A stretch of DNA of 64,000 nucleotides from Brenneria izadpanahii (GCF_017569925.1 NZ_CP050854.1:2976001-3040000), one strand, 5' to 3'; shown: positions 27,387 through 37,562, numbered from the stretch's first letter. A program made the numbers and translations. Notes: generated by a model from the sequence alone, not told the origin.

Positions 27387-27929
27387 TTATTTCAGCGTCT
27401 TAAATGCCTTGATGCGCTGTAAGTGGGTCGAAATACTTTTGAATTTGTGCGTCTGTTCATCATCCCAGACTATTTCATAATAGTGACCCAGCGTCCGCGC
27501 GCTGCGCTGACTATCCAGCATTTCATCTTCGCGGGATAGCACCACCAGGCAACGCTCGCGGTTTCTTTCACGAAAATCGGCAACGCATTTCGTCGCGATG
27601 TCCAGATACTCTTCGGGACGATCGATTTTACCGACCATGTTTTCCTGCGGATACAGGTTGGGATTAAAAATCACCTGCCGAATATCGCACAAGAAACCAA
27701 TGCGTTCCGCCCAGAAACCGCCCAGCCCGACGCCACATATCAGCGGACACTCGTCGTCGACCTGCTGAATCATTTTATCTACCTGTTTCAGCAGATGATG
27801 CATGTCATGACGCGGGTGCCGTGTGCTATAGCTCAACAGCCGGACATCGTCATCGATAAACTCAAGCTGCAGCACTTTCTCATGGTTGCCGGGACTGGTC
27901 GAATCAAACCCATGTAAGTAGATGATCAT
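27387..27929 (-). CDS. ycfP: YcfP family alpha/beta-hydrolase-like protein
   Basis: The 180 residues match E. coli YcfP. The N-terminus [18 protein letters not shown] is the oxyanion/strand segment of a UPF0227 esterase-like fold, and [13 protein letters not shown] occupies the nucleophile-elbow position, with Gly where hydrolases have Ser; a classical catalytic Ser is therefore not evident. No biochemical role is established. It lies between nagZ and ndh in the conserved order, 52 bp after nagZ. Confidence 0.9.
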   Translation of the reverse strand: MIIYLHGFDSTSPGNHEKVLQLEFIDDDVRLLSYSTRHPRHDMHHLLKQVDKMIQQVDDECPLICGVGLGGFWAERIGFLCDIRQVIFNPNLYPQENMVGKIDRPEEYLDIATKCVADFRERNRERCLVVLSREDEMLDSQRSARTLGHYYEIVWDDEQTHKFKSISTHLQRIKAFKTLK

Positions 27930-27951
27930 CTATATCCTCGCCGCTGTTTTA

Positions 27952-27973
27952 GCTACGCCGCGCGCGGCGTAGC
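27952..27973. repeat. 22-bp palindrome between nagZ and ycfP
   Basis: GCTACGCCGCG followed by CGCGGCGTAGC is a perfect palindrome in the 52-bp nagZ-ycfP gap. It can form an mRNA hairpin that ends or tunes the transcript between the two genes. Confidence 0.55.
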
Positions 27974-27981
27974 GGGAAGGC

Positions 27982-29025
27982 CTATTTCCCCTCGTCCTTG
28001 TATGCCTGCCAACGATCGCTGAGCGCCGTAAGCGCCTGGTTCGCCTGCTTCCAACGCGACGAATCCAGCAACTGTCGACGAGAGAACGAACCCTGATGAT
28101 ATAAGCTGGATAGCCGCTCCGCTTTGACCGGGGACAGATTATCCAAAACGCTTATCGCACCATCCCGGTTATTGCAGGCCAGAACCATGTCGCATCCGGC
28201 GTCTAGCGAGGCTTTCGCCCGTTCAGGATAGCTCCCCATCACCGCCGCCCCTTCCATCGACAGGTCATCGGAAAAGATGACCCCGTTAAAGCCCAACTCC
28301 TGGCGCAGTATCTGTTTGAGCCAGAACGGCGATCCGCTGGCTGGACGAGGATCCGCGTCAGTATAGATCACATGAGCCGGCATGATCGCATCCAACAGCC
28401 GTTGCTGGATAAGCGCTTTGAATATCAGCATATCATGCGCGCGGATTTCATCCAGCGGGCGGGGGTCGATCGGCGTCTCTTTATGGGAATCAGCGCTGAC
28501 GGCGCCGTGGCCGGGGAAATGTTTACCCGTCGTTTTCATCCCCGCGCTATGCATCCCGGTAATAAAACTTTTAGCCACCACGAGCGCTGACTCAGGCTGA
28601 GCGTGAAACGAGCGATCGCCAATCGCGGCGCTTTTGTGACCAATATCCAGCACCGGCGCGAAACTGATATCAATATCCATAGCGATCATTTCCGCCGCCA
28701 TCAGCCAGCCGGCCTCCTGCGCCAGTCGGCAGGCATCGGCTTCGGCATTCAACGCGGCAAAAGCTTGCGCCGCCGGCAAGCGGGTAAATCCCTCCCGGAA
28801 GCGCTGAACCCGTCCGCCTTCCTGATCGACCGCCACAACCAAACGTTCACGCGACGCCGCGCGAATCTGGCGCACCAGTTCAGCCAGCTGCTGCGCATCA
28901 TGGAAATTTCGGGTAAATAAAATCACGCCGCCGACCAGCGGATGAGCCAACACTTCCCGATCTTCAGCATCCAGCTCGTAGCCGGCGACATCTAACATTA
29001 CTGGGCCCACAAAAACCTCGTTCAT
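27982..29025 (-). CDS. nagZ: Beta-N-acetylhexosaminidase NagZ
   Basis: GH3 glycosidase that removes GlcNAc from anhydromuropeptides in the cytoplasm during peptidoglycan recycling; its product is also the signal for AmpC induction where AmpR exists. The 347 residues show KHFPGHG near 165, the flexible-loop His in [11 protein letters not shown], and the nucleophile Asp in [11 protein letters not shown] near 250. It follows thiK by 44 bp, giving a probable lpoB-thiK-nagZ-ycfP run. Confidence 0.95.
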   Translation of the reverse strand: MNEVFVGPVMLDVAGYELDAEDREVLAHPLVGGVILFTRNFHDAQQLAELVRQIRAASRERLVVAVDQEGGRVQRFREGFTRLPAAQAFAALNAEADACRLAQEAGWLMAAEMIAMDIDISFAPVLDIGHKSAAIGDRSFHAQPESALVVAKSFITGMHSAGMKTTGKHFPGHGAVSADSHKETPIDPRPLDEIRAHDMLIFKALIQQRLLDAIMPAHVIYTDADPRPASGSPFWLKQILRQELGFNGVIFSDDLSMEGAAVMGSYPERAKASLDAGCDMVLACNNRDGAISVLDNLSPVKAERLSSLYHQGSFSRRQLLDSSRWKQANQALTALSDRWQAYKDEGK

Positions 29026-29069
29026 TACTCAATTGATTAACACATCGTCCCGGCCTTGCGCTAACCCGG

Positions 29070-29930
29070 CTATTCACTTATCCCCAGTTGCCGACGCAAG
29101 GGCGCCAGCGCTCGCAGAAATCGCTCCTGTCCGGTTTGCCGCCAGCGTATTTCGTACCACATCAACACCAGATAATCGACCCACGGCAGCCACTGCGCGG
29201 TTCTCTGCCGCAGACATGCGAGAGAAAATCCCGGACGCTGCTGCTGATAGGTTTGTAAAAAACGCCGCTGCGCTGCGCTATCCAACTGGTTGGCGCGCAT
29301 AATAAACGCCATCTCCAACGCAATATCGCCATCCGACGCGTACTCCCAGTCGATAAACATCATTGTTTCATCTGTCAGCAACAAATTTTCCGCATGAACA
29401 TCCAGATGCAACGGAGCAATAGCCAATGGTTTAGGCTGCGCCTTACGTTGGAAATCTTGGTGAAGCCGCAACAGCCCCGGCGTACGCCGGCGGACATCCA
29501 TCATTTGCCAATGACGGGCGAAGATCGGCTTTAGCGCTAACGGGTAGCCGCAGCGCGGCTGTTGGTGAAGACGGGCGAGACAACGCGCCAGTTCGCCGTT
29601 ACGCAGAAAGGCGGAGAACTCGGACGCCGTGGCAACGCGCCCCGCCACCCATTCGACAATTAACCAGCCATCGGCCCACAGCAGCGGACGCGGCGCCAAA
29701 CCAATCTTCGCCATCTGCCGCAGCAGGTGAAACTCCCGTTGGCGGTCGGTGCCCGATAGACGGCCGGATACCGACTGTGGCCGCGCCAGCACGTCGAATC
29801 CGGGGGAACGGATCCGCCAGCTTTCGCTGCTTAACCCGCTGATGGGTTCAAAATGAAAACCGGCGGACTCTGCCGCCGGGAAATGCTTACCGATTATGTC
29901 GGCAATCTGTTGTTTGCTATTGTACCGCAC
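29070..29930 (-). CDS. thiK: Thiamine kinase
   Basis: Phosphorylates salvaged thiamine to thiamine phosphate. A 286-residue APH/choline-kinase-type protein (E. coli ThiK 274). The catalytic loop is LHLDVHAENLLL near residue 180 and the metal Asp is in MFIDWEYASDGD. The N-terminal lobe carries SGLSSESWRI. It overlaps the 3' end of lpoB by 14 bp, so it is translated from the same mRNA. Confidence 0.9.
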   Translation of the reverse strand: MRYNSKQQIADIIGKHFPAAESAGFHFEPISGLSSESWRIRSPGFDVLARPQSVSGRLSGTDRQREFHLLRQMAKIGLAPRPLLWADGWLIVEWVAGRVATASEFSAFLRNGELARCLARLHQQPRCGYPLALKPIFARHWQMMDVRRRTPGLLRLHQDFQRKAQPKPLAIAPLHLDVHAENLLLTDETMMFIDWEYASDGDIALEMAFIMRANQLDSAAQRRFLQTYQQQRPGFSLACLRQRTAQWLPWVDYLVLMWYEIRWRQTGQERFLRALAPLRRQLGISE

Positions 29931-30489
29931 CGCTACCCGACCAAACGATTTCGCCGGTCTGAACCAGCATCAGCTGCATATCCAGCACCGGTGATTTGAT
30001 ATCGCCACTCACGTCGCTATACAGCACATACTGCGCGCCGACATAGCGGGCCAGCCCAATCGCCTTGCTGCGCGAACCCAGACTATCGTCAACCGACAGG
30101 CCTAACGTCTGCGTAGCCTGAGCGACCTGCTCTTTCGGCACCAGCGTAAAAGTATGATCGGACGACAGCGCGTTATACAGCGCATTAGTGGCTCTCGCCG
30201 TCTGCAACGCGCCGTTGGTGTTATTCTTCACGCTGTCCAGCAGCAGGATACTTCCCGGCGCGACGCCCTCGGCTTTCAACATTTGAGCGATCAGCGGATT
30301 GATGCTGGCATCCCAATTCTGCGTCTGGATTTTTGGCGGCGGCGGAACCTGCTCGCTCGGCGGGGGCGCCGTAGAAACCGGCGGCTCCACCGGTTCAACT
30401 GTCGCAGGCGGTTCCGTGGGCTCGGGCGGTCGGCTTGGACACCCCGTCAGCACCAGCGTAGCCAATACCACCCATAGATATTTTTTCAT
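29917..30489 (-). CDS. lpoB: Penicillin-binding protein activator LpoB
   Basis: Outer-membrane lipoprotein that activates the synthase PBP1b. The 190 residues have lipobox LVLTGC (Cys at about 17), a Pro/Glu-rich linker (PPEPTEPPATVEPVEPP) that spans the periplasm, and the globular domain starting near NWDASINPLIAQML. The start at 30489 has AGAGGA upstream; a longer frame to 30531 would place 14 residues before the signal peptide. It is shorter than E. coli LpoB (213), mainly in the linker. The gene ycfL, between lpoB and hinT in E. coli, is absent. Confidence 0.93.
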   Translation of the reverse strand: MKKYLWVVLATLVLTGCPSRPPEPTEPPATVEPVEPPVSTAPPPSEQVPPPPKIQTQNWDASINPLIAQMLKAEGVAPGSILLLDSVKNNTNGALQTARATNALYNALSSDHTFTLVPKEQVAQATQTLGLSVDDSLGSRSKAIGLARYVGAQYVLYSDVSGDIKSPVLDMQLMLVQTGEIVWSGSGAVQ

Positions 30490-30570
30490 ATGTCCTCTCT
30501 CAACACCTAAGTCCGCAGCATCAGTCGGCACTTCCTAATCAATAAAACAGCCGGTACCGGCGCATTGGCG

Positions 30571-30927
30571 TCAGGCCGGCTCAGCCAATAATGGGCCTAA
30601 CGCGCGGCCGCCAAGCAGATGCATGTGAATATGGTAAACCTCTTGTCCGCCGTGTCGATTGCAGTTAATAATCAGTCGGTAGCCATCGTCGGCGATACCT
30701 TCCTGTTTGGCGATTTTCCCGGCAACCGTAATCATCCGCCCCAATGCGGCTTCATGTTCAGCCGTCGCATCATTAACCGTGGGGATCAAGACGTTGGGTA
30801 CGATCAGAATATGTGTGGGTGTACGCGGGGCGATATCACGAAAGGCTGTTACCAATTCATCCTGGTAAACGATGTCAGCAGGAATTTCCTTGCGGATAAT
30901 TTTACTAAAAATGGTTTCTTCAGCCAT
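30571..30927 (-). CDS. hinT: Purine nucleoside phosphoramidase, HIT family
   Basis: The 118 residues match HinT (119 in E. coli), which hydrolyses AMP-lysine and adenosine phosphoramidates. The histidine triad HIHMHLLGG is near the C-terminus and the N-terminus is [18 protein letters not shown] at 30927 is chosen by family length over an upstream ATG at 30960. It is followed by lpoB with an 81-bp gap. Confidence 0.95.
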   Translation of the reverse strand: MAEETIFSKIIRKEIPADIVYQDELVTAFRDIAPRTPTHILIVPNVLIPTVNDATAEHEAALGRMITVAGKIAKQEGIADDGYRLIINCNRHGGQEVYHIHMHLLGGRALGPLLAEPA

Positions 30928-31116
30928 GATTGATTTCCTTTTAAAACAAGCTCGGACCAAAATCGTATCTGCCCAATAGAATGAAAGGCATAGGCAGTAT
31001 GAGTGACATATTCCATTTCTTTCAACCTTCTTTGACTATTTCTATCACAAATGGATAATTCGCCACCGCCAAAATACGGATCCGCCGAGTTGTCCGCCGC
31101 ATCACGGCGCCTGAGA

Positions 31117-33687
31117 TTAACGAAGCGCCCCATGGCTCGACTGACGGATCGATTCGGCCAGCCATGATTCAAACTCCGGCACGGAGAGTGGTTTTGAAAA
31201 GAAATATCCCTGCCCCAGCTTATATCCATGCTCCTGTAGAATCTCCAACTGCGCGCGTTTTTCGATGCCTTCCGCCACCAGCCTGAGCTCAAGGCCGTCG
31301 CCAATGCCGACGACCGCCTTGCTCAACGCCCGGCTGGCGGCATCATATTCAAGATCGTCGACAAAACTCTTGTCCAGCTTGAGTTCGCTTATCGGCAGCC
31401 GGCGCAAATATCCCAGGCTGGAATATCCCGTGCCGAAATCGTCGATGGATAATTGAATGCCGCTACGATGGAGCTCCATGATCGAAGACATAATGTTAGG
31501 GCTATTATCGAGCAGAATATTTTCTGTGATTTCGATGATTAAATCAGCGGATTCCAGGCCATACTTTTCCAACGTGGCAAGTATCGCCGCCGGCAGGTTC
31601 GGATTATAAAAACTCGCCGGCGAAAGATTGATGGAAATGCCGGGCACGGGAACATCAGCCTCACGCCAACGGGCGAGTTGCCGGCAGGCGGTATTCAGCA
31701 CCCAATCACTCAGTTGGTGAATGAGGCCGCACTCTTCAGCCAGCGGTATAAAGCGTGAAGGCGGAATATATCCCAATTCATGATGATGCCAGCGCGCCAG
31801 CACCTCTACGCCGCACAGTTCGCCATCTTTTAGCTTCACCTGCGGCTGCCAGGCTAAACTTAGCGATTCATTGGCCAAAGCCAGGCGAAGTTCGTGTTCC
31901 ATCATCATCCGTTCGCGGGCGGCGATGTTCATCTCTTTGTTATAGAAACTCAGGCCGCCACGTCTGGTACGTTTGGCCTGATACATAGCCAGATCGGCAT
32001 GTAATAACAGCGTAGTCATATCTCTGCCGTCATTCGGATATAAACTGATACCGATGCTGGACTGCGGCGTTACGGTGATACCGGCCAACTGAAAGGGCTG
32101 ACTAATGGCTCCGCGCAGTTTTTCAAGGACTTCTGAAACCTGCTCTTCGCCGCAATACGGCAAGACAATGACGAACTCATCGCCGGAAAGCCGCCCGACG
32201 ATGTCGGACGTCCGCGAGGACTGCCGCAGCCGATCGGCGATAGTGCGCAGCAGTTCATCCCCTGCGGCATGGCCGTAAGCATCATTGATCGCCTTGAAGT
32301 GATCCAAATCGATAAACAGCACCGCCAACGGCGCGCCTTCCCGCTCAACTTCATCAATAGTTTTATCCGCCTGAGCCAACAGCAGATTCCGGTTAGGCAA
32401 CCCGGTTAGCGCATCAAAGAACGCCAGTTGTCGGATATCGCGGCGGGAATCCTCCCGCTCCAGAGCGAGCGAGCACAGATTAGTGCATATTTCCGCGATT
32501 TTCCGATGCAGTGCATCAGGCTCACGGCATTGACGGAAATAGAAAGCAAAAGTTCCGATAACTTTTCCATCGCCGCTGCGGATGGGGCTTGACCAGCAAG
32601 CATGCAATCCCAGCGATAACGCCAGCTCGCGCCCCGCCTCCCAGCGGGGATCCTGCGCAATATCCGTAACGATAACCGCTTCGTTCTGGAAGGCGGCGGT
32701 TCCGCAGGATCCCACCAACGGGCCGATGGCCAAACCATCGATTGCTTGCATAAAATCGTCGGGCAAGCTGGGCGCCGCCAGAGGATGCAGACGTTGCTGC
32801 TCGTCTACGCGGAGAATGGAAGCCATGCAGTCGGGAAGAATCGATTCAATGAGACGGCACATCTGCTCCATTACCTGCGCCAGCGGCTGTTCCCGCACCA
32901 GCGCTTCCAATACCTGCTGATGTAAAGACTGATATATCTGAGGCTGCGTGATGTCGGTCAGTACGCCGACAATATGCGAGAGGTTACCCTGTTCATCGTA
33001 AATAGGGGTTTCCATGATATCCGCCCACAGGCGCCGGCCATCCGATCGGAATAACAGCCTATTTCCTTTGAACGGCTTACCTTGCCGGAACAGTTCCCAC
33101 ACCGCCTCGATATTGGCGCGGGAAGACGTTCCCGAGGTCAGCAACTGCGGCGGCGTATGTCCCTGGGCCGCCGCCAGCGTATAGCCCAATATGCGGGTGA
33201 ATCCGTCATTAAGATAGGTAATACGCCAGTTCTCATCCGTGATGTAAATCGCCGATCCGCTTTTATTCAGCGCCAGCGACAACAAACGCCGCTCTTCCTG
33301 CTGTCGGCGAACAATAGAGACATCTCTGGCGATGGCCAAATAGAAAATTTGTCCTGCCGTATTGATAAGAGAGAGGCCAATCTCAATAATTTTCTCGCTC
33401 GCCCCGTCGTCCAGTTCTATCTGGATATCGCGATAAGTTCCCGCCATGGACGCCAGCTCGCTTGCGGCATCGCATCCGGGATGGGCCGTCAGGGAATGAA
33501 TGTCGGGGATAAGCAAACCGGCCTCCCGGCCAATCACGCTTTCTCTGTTTTTCCCCCACAGCGTTTCCGCCGCGGCATTAAAGAACAGGACGCTACCATT
33601 TTCGCCGATAACCACTTTGGCATCGACAGACTGTTCAATAACCTGTTTTAACATATCAAACCCAGCGCCCTTGATTGCTGTATGCAT
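31117..33687 (-). CDS. PAS-PAS-GAF-GGDEF-EAL protein, DosP-like c-di-GMP enzyme
   Basis: An 856-residue cytoplasmic sensor for cyclic-di-GMP. Order: PAS-A (about 10-125), PAS-B (135-250), GAF (260-410), GGDEF (420-585, motif SGDEF at 501-505), EAL (595-850, motif EVL at 628-630 with DDFGTGYS and KLDKSFV). It aligns by eye with E. coli DosP. The heme-ligand His77 of DosP corresponds to His69 in LTAHP and Arg97 to Arg86, but the distal Met95 position is Thr84. GAF has ILRVD...GSCGTAAF, typical of redox/gas or small-ligand GAFs. Both output domains keep core residues; net activity is unknown. Start chosen at 33687 with AAGAAGG upstream. It replaces fhuE of E. coli at this locus. Confidence 0.88.
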   Translation of the reverse strand: MHTAIKGAGFDMLKQVIEQSVDAKVVIGENGSVLFFNAAAETLWGKNRESVIGREAGLLIPDIHSLTAHPGCDAASELASMAGTYRDIQIELDDGASEKIIEIGLSLINTAGQIFYLAIARDVSIVRRQQEERRLLSLALNKSGSAIYITDENWRITYLNDGFTRILGYTLAAAQGHTPPQLLTSGTSSRANIEAVWELFRQGKPFKGNRLLFRSDGRRLWADIMETPIYDEQGNLSHIVGVLTDITQPQIYQSLHQQVLEALVREQPLAQVMEQMCRLIESILPDCMASILRVDEQQRLHPLAAPSLPDDFMQAIDGLAIGPLVGSCGTAAFQNEAVIVTDIAQDPRWEAGRELALSLGLHACWSSPIRSGDGKVIGTFAFYFRQCREPDALHRKIAEICTNLCSLALEREDSRRDIRQLAFFDALTGLPNRNLLLAQADKTIDEVEREGAPLAVLFIDLDHFKAINDAYGHAAGDELLRTIADRLRQSSRTSDIVGRLSGDEFVIVLPYCGEEQVSEVLEKLRGAISQPFQLAGITVTPQSSIGISLYPNDGRDMTTLLLHADLAMYQAKRTRRGGLSFYNKEMNIAARERMMMEHELRLALANESLSLAWQPQVKLKDGELCGVEVLARWHHHELGYIPPSRFIPLAEECGLIHQLSDWVLNTACRQLARWREADVPVPGISINLSPASFYNPNLPAAILATLEKYGLESADLIIEITENILLDNSPNIMSSIMELHRSGIQLSIDDFGTGYSSLGYLRRLPISELKLDKSFVDDLEYDAASRALSKAVVGIGDGLELRLVAEGIEKRAQLEILQEHGYKLGQGYFFSKPLSVPEFESWLAESIRQSSHGALR

Positions 33688-33983
33688 GCTGTCACCTTCT
33701 TGAATGCAAAATACCGGCACCCTCAGGAAATCGTAACGATTATCCTTTACTTAATTTAGGCTGCTTAGCAAAAGACGTGCGCTATGTCAGACTGGCAGCT
33801 TGCCCTTATAGATTCGCTGCGCCATATAGAGGGTTATCGGCAAGAGATTGGATTTGTGTTACGGAAATTAAGTGAAATTAAATTGACGGCGGGCGTAGTT
33901 GTCATGGAGGTAGAGCGGATGGCAGCCAATGAGGCCATAAAAAAAAGGGGCTTTCGCCCCTTTTGAAACTCCCCGACTGCTAA
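33688..33983. other. Gap between ptsG and the c-di-GMP gene
   Basis: These 296 bases hold the promoter region of the c-di-GMP gene and the ptsG terminator. A plus-strand frame at 33784-33966 runs through the terminator stem and has no good ribosome site, so it is not called. Confidence 0.6.
33939..33964 (-). terminator. Intrinsic terminator of ptsG
   Basis: On the minus strand AAAAGGGGC-GAAA-GCCCCTTTT followed by more Ts, with a stable tetraloop, 20 bp past the ptsG stop. Confidence 0.92.
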
Positions 33984-35417
33984 TTAGCTATTACGGATGT
34001 AGTCGTCCATATCGGTTTTCAGGTTGTCAGATTTAGTACCGAAAATCGCCTGAACACCAGAACCCGCCACAACGACGCCAGCAGCACCCAATTGTTTCAA
34101 ACCAGCCTGATCGACTTTTGATACATCCGCCACGCTCACGCGTAAACGAGTGATACAGGCATCCAGGTTGGTGATGTTGTCCTTGCCACCGAATGCGCTA
34201 ACCAGCGCGGCAGCCATTTCGGAGCTTCCCTGAACAACCTGATCGGCGCTGCTATCTTCACGCCCTGGGGTTTTCAGATTCAGCTTAGCGATCAGGATGC
34301 GGAATATAGAATAGTAGATAAACGCATAACCCAGACCAACGATCGGGAACAGCCACAATTTGCTGCCGTTGCCGCTCAGCACGATAAAGTCAATCAAACC
34401 GTGTGAGAAGCTGGTGCCGTCACGCATGCCCAGCAGAATACAGATCGGGAACGCCAGACCGGCCAAAATAGCGTGGATCACATACAGGATTGGCGCGACA
34501 AACAGGAAAGAGAACTCGATGGGTTCGGTAATCCCGGTCAGGAATGCGGTCAATGCCGCCGAGATCATGATCCCGCCCACTTTGGCGCGGTTTTCCGGTT
34601 TGGCCGAATGCCAGATAGCGATAGCGGCGGCAGGCAAGCCATACATTTTGAACAGGAAGCCGCCGGACAATTTACCCGCGGTCGGGTCGCCGGCCATGTA
34701 GCGCGGAATATCGCCGTGGAATACCTGACCGGCCGCATTGGTGAATTCACCGATCTGCATCTGGAAAGGCACGTTCCAGATATGATGAAGACCAAAAGGC
34801 ACCAGCGAGCGTTCAACAATACCATACAGGCCGAATGCTACAACCGGGTTCTGATAAGCGCCCCATTGGGAGAATGCCTGGATGCCTCGGCCAATCGGCG
34901 GCCAAATGAACGACAGGACGATCCCCAGAACGATCGCACACAGACCGGAAATAATGGGGACGAAGCGTTTGCCGGCAAAGAAGCCAAGGTATTCCGGCAA
35001 TTGGATGCGATAAAAGCGGTTAAACATGTAGGCCGCAATGGCACCCGCAATAATACCGCCCAATACGCCGGTATCGGCAAGGTGCTGCGCCGCAATCTCT
35101 TCCGGGGTTAAATGCAGAATCAGTGGCGCCACCACAGCCATGGTTTTCACCATGATGCCATAAGCCACAACAGCAGCCAGTGCCGATACGCCGTCATTGT
35201 TGGTGAATCCCAATGCCACACCAATAGCGAAGATCAGGGGCATATTGGCGAAGACAGAACCGCCGGCTTCAGCCATAACATGGGATACAACAGCGGGTAA
35301 CCAGCTAAAATTCGCCGCGCCGACGCCCAGCAGGATACCTGCTATTGGCAGTACGGATACCGGCAGCATTAGCGATTTACCTACTTTTTGCAGGTTTGCG
35401 AATGCGTTCTTGAACAT
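33984..35417 (-). CDS. ptsG: Glucose-specific PTS permease IICB
   Basis: Imports and phosphorylates glucose. The 477 residues match E. coli EIICB-Glc: an N-terminal IIC membrane domain (about 1-385, conserved [10 protein letters not shown]), a linker, and the IIB domain with the phosphorylated Cys in [12 protein letters not shown] (about 420). Receives phosphate from Crr (not in window). The leader before the ATG keeps the SgrS-pairing sequence, and a Mlc-type palindrome lies upstream, so glucose induction and sugar-phosphate-stress control seem conserved. Confidence 0.97.
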   Translation of the reverse strand: MFKNAFANLQKVGKSLMLPVSVLPIAGILLGVGAANFSWLPAVVSHVMAEAGGSVFANMPLIFAIGVALGFTNNDGVSALAAVVAYGIMVKTMAVVAPLILHLTPEEIAAQHLADTGVLGGIIAGAIAAYMFNRFYRIQLPEYLGFFAGKRFVPIISGLCAIVLGIVLSFIWPPIGRGIQAFSQWGAYQNPVVAFGLYGIVERSLVPFGLHHIWNVPFQMQIGEFTNAAGQVFHGDIPRYMAGDPTAGKLSGGFLFKMYGLPAAAIAIWHSAKPENRAKVGGIMISAALTAFLTGITEPIEFSFLFVAPILYVIHAILAGLAFPICILLGMRDGTSFSHGLIDFIVLSGNGSKLWLFPIVGLGYAFIYYSIFRILIAKLNLKTPGREDSSADQVVQGSSEMAAALVSAFGGKDNITNLDACITRLRVSVADVSKVDQAGLKQLGAAGVVVAGSGVQAIFGTKSDNLKTDMDDYIRNS

Positions 35418-35440
35418 AATTGAGTGTGCTCCTGAGTAAT
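35418..35440 (-). promoter_or_regulatory. SgrS-pairing region of the ptsG leader
   Basis: The minus strand reads ACTCAGGAGCACACTCAATT just before the ATG, almost the same as the E. coli ptsG leader paired by the small RNA SgrS during sugar-phosphate stress. It also contains the ribosome site GGAG. SgrS itself is not in the window. Confidence 0.7.
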
Positions 35441-35525
35441 GGTGCTTTTACTTCTGATGCTTATATATACATAAAAGGCGGGGAGGATACCCTTTACAAG
35501 TAAGGGAGGTCTTAGCCCCCCTTTA

Positions 35526-35546
35526 ATTTTTACGAAGAGTAAAATA
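35526..35546 (-). promoter_or_regulatory. Mlc/NagC-type operator candidate of ptsG
   Basis: On the minus strand TATTTTAC-N5-GTAAAAAT forms a near-perfect inverted repeat about 110 bp upstream of ptsG, resembling Mlc operators. The remaining gap (35418-35734, 317 bases) holds the ptsG promoter and no gene. Confidence 0.55.
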
Positions 35547-35734
35547 AATAGCGCAAACAATGTTTGACTGCTATCACGTTTCAACAACCCGGCAAGTCAA
35601 AACAGAGCATAAAGTAATCTAATTTGAGATATCTCACTAAAAAACGCACATAAATGGCGAAAAAAAAGCCAGACAGCTTGTGCGCCCGTCGCTATTAATT
35701 ACACACCTCAAAAAAACTCGGCTATTCTTAACCA

Positions 35735-36532
35735 CTATTGCGCACTGGTCAACCGTGCCGGATCGATACGAAACAGGCGGGAAAAGTTTTCCGTCGTCAT
35801 CTCCGCCAGTTTGTCCAACGCGACGCCTTTGAGCACGGACAAATACTCCGCCACATCGCGAACGTTCGCCGGCTGATTTTCCTGCCCCCGGAAAGGAACG
35901 GGAGCCAGCCAGGGAGAATCGGTTTCAACCAACATGCGATCCAACGGCACATAGCGAGCGACGTCGCGCAATTCCTCCGCGGTACGGAAGGTGATGATGC
36001 CGGAAAACGAGATATAGAACCCCATATCCAATAGCGTTCTGGCTGTAGCTAAATCTTCGGTAAAACAATGCAGTACGCCGCCACACTTCTCTACCTGTTC
36101 TTCTTTTAAAATAGCCAGCGTATCGGCTCTGGCAGAACGGGTATGAACAATCACCGGCTTATTCAGCTCATTGCCGATGCGAATATGCTCACGAAAAGAC
36201 GCTTGCTGTTGCGCTTTAGTCTCTTCCCGATAGTGGTAGTCCAGCCCCGTCTCCCCCATCGCCACCACCTGGCTGGACGCAGCAAGCTGACGCAATTCGG
36301 CGTAATCATAAGGCTCATCCTGATTTAGCGGATGAACGCCACAGGAGAAAGCCACATTATCCCGCACGCCGATGAGATCGGTCATGGCGCGGAAACCAGG
36401 CAGCGTCGTGGCGACCGCCAAGACAAAACCGACGTCGCGGCGTCTGGCTTTTTCCAATACGTCAGAGACATCTTTATGTATTGACTGATAATCCAGTCCA
36501 TCAAGATGGCAATGGGAATCAACTAACAACAT
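35735..36532 (-). CDS. ycfH: TatD-family metal-dependent hydrolase YcfH
   Basis: The 265 residues match E. coli YcfH, a putative DNase/deoxyribonuclease of the TatD family. Metal ligands: DSHCHLD at the N-terminus, GETGLDYHY near 92, IVHTRSARAD near 130, LHCFTED near 155 and ETDSPWLAP near 205. Last gene of the long operon from yceD, 19 bp after holB. Confidence 0.93.
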   Translation of the reverse strand: MLLVDSHCHLDGLDYQSIHKDVSDVLEKARRRDVGFVLAVATTLPGFRAMTDLIGVRDNVAFSCGVHPLNQDEPYDYAELRQLAASSQVVAMGETGLDYHYREETKAQQQASFREHIRIGNELNKPVIVHTRSARADTLAILKEEQVEKCGGVLHCFTEDLATARTLLDMGFYISFSGIITFRTAEELRDVARYVPLDRMLVETDSPWLAPVPFRGQENQPANVRDVAEYLSVLKGVALDKLAEMTTENFSRLFRIDPARLTSAQ

Positions 36533-36551
36533 GATATTTACTCGAAATTAA

Positions 36552-37562
36552 TTAAGCAGAAAATGGATGAAAGTAGCGCTGAACACGCGCAGAGAGGCTC
36601 TGTTCGGCATCAAGCAATCGCTCGGTCAATAATAACTCACGGTTCACTCCCGTTACCGTCAGTAACTTTTGCCGGCAGGCCAGCCACTGGTGCGCTTCGT
36701 ACTGTAGCTGAGAATTGTCTACATTCGCCAACTGTTCAACCAGCGCGGTCTGATCCTGATTCACCAGATATTCTCCCGCCCCTAGCTGCCGCTTCATTGC
36801 ATCAAGCAGCAACGACGCCAACCAGTGGATACGTTCATCGGCATCATCGTGATTAACTTGAGGCAATAACGAAAGCAGATCGCGCGAGGTCAACGCGGCA
36901 GAGAATGCTTGGCATAACATGACCCGCTGCTTCCAACGCTCCGGCTGCAAAAGCTTTTCCGCCGCCAGCGGAGCGCCCGCCTGTAGCCTTAATGCGGTAC
37001 GCAACGCCAGAGCGTCGCTTTTATGACGTGAATTTAACCATAGCACGCTCTGCGTTTCGCTCGGCGCATCCAGATAATGGTACAGGCAACGGCTACGCAG
37101 CGTGGCCAACAAGCGAGCAGGCTCACGGCAGCCAAACAGAAAGTAGGTTCCCTGCGGAGGCTCTTCCAACGTTTTCAGCAACGCATTGGCCGCCGCTTCG
37201 GTAAGCTGTTCCGCAGACGGCAACCAGACGACTTTAGCGCCGCCCTGCCGGGAATGCTGATACAGCTTGTCCAAGACGTCGCGCAACGCATCAACCCCCA
37301 GACTGTGTTTGCCTTTTTCCGGGCTCAGCACATACCAGTCAGGATGGGTTCCCGCCACCATCAAGTTACAGGAATGACACTTGCCGCAGCTTTTCATTCC
37401 TTCCGGCTGCTGGCACATCAACCAGCGACTCAGCGCATAGACCAGCGAATCGTCCCCCATGCCGGGTAGCGCATGCAGCAAAATGGCGTGATGGCCTCTC
37501 CCCGCCTGATATTGGCCGATCAACTGGCGGTAGGAGGAATTAAGCCACGGATACCAGTCCAT
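36552..37562 (-). CDS. holB: DNA polymerase III subunit delta'
   Basis: Clamp-loader subunit. The 336 residues start MDWYPWL as in E. coli (334). The P-loop-like segment HALPGMGDDSL is degenerate, as expected for delta', and the zinc cysteines are in CQQPEGMKSCGKCHSC near 50-65. NALLKTLEEPP matches the sensor region. The ATG shares its A with the tmk TGA stop. An open-frame extension to 37616 would overlap tmk and is not used. Confidence 0.95.
   Translation of the reverse strand: MDWYPWLNSSYRQLIGQYQAGRGHHAILLHALPGMGDDSLVYALSRWLMCQQPEGMKSCGKCHSCNLMVAGTHPDWYVLSPEKGKHSLGVDALRDVLDKLYQHSRQGGAKVVWLPSAEQLTEAAANALLKTLEEPPQGTYFLFGCREPARLLATLRSRCLYHYLDAPSETQSVLWLNSRHKSDALALRTALRLQAGAPLAAEKLLQPERWKQRVMLCQAFSAALTSRDLLSLLPQVNHDDADERIHWLASLLLDAMKRQLGAGEYLVNQDQTALVEQLANVDNSQLQYEAHQWLACRQKLLTVTGVNRELLLTERLLDAEQSLSARVQRYFHPFSA

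Noticed and set aside
33784-33966. 60-residue plus-strand frame between the c-di-GMP gene and ptsG
   Set aside because: It reads through the ptsG terminator stem-loop, lacks a good ribosome site and has no recognisable homology.
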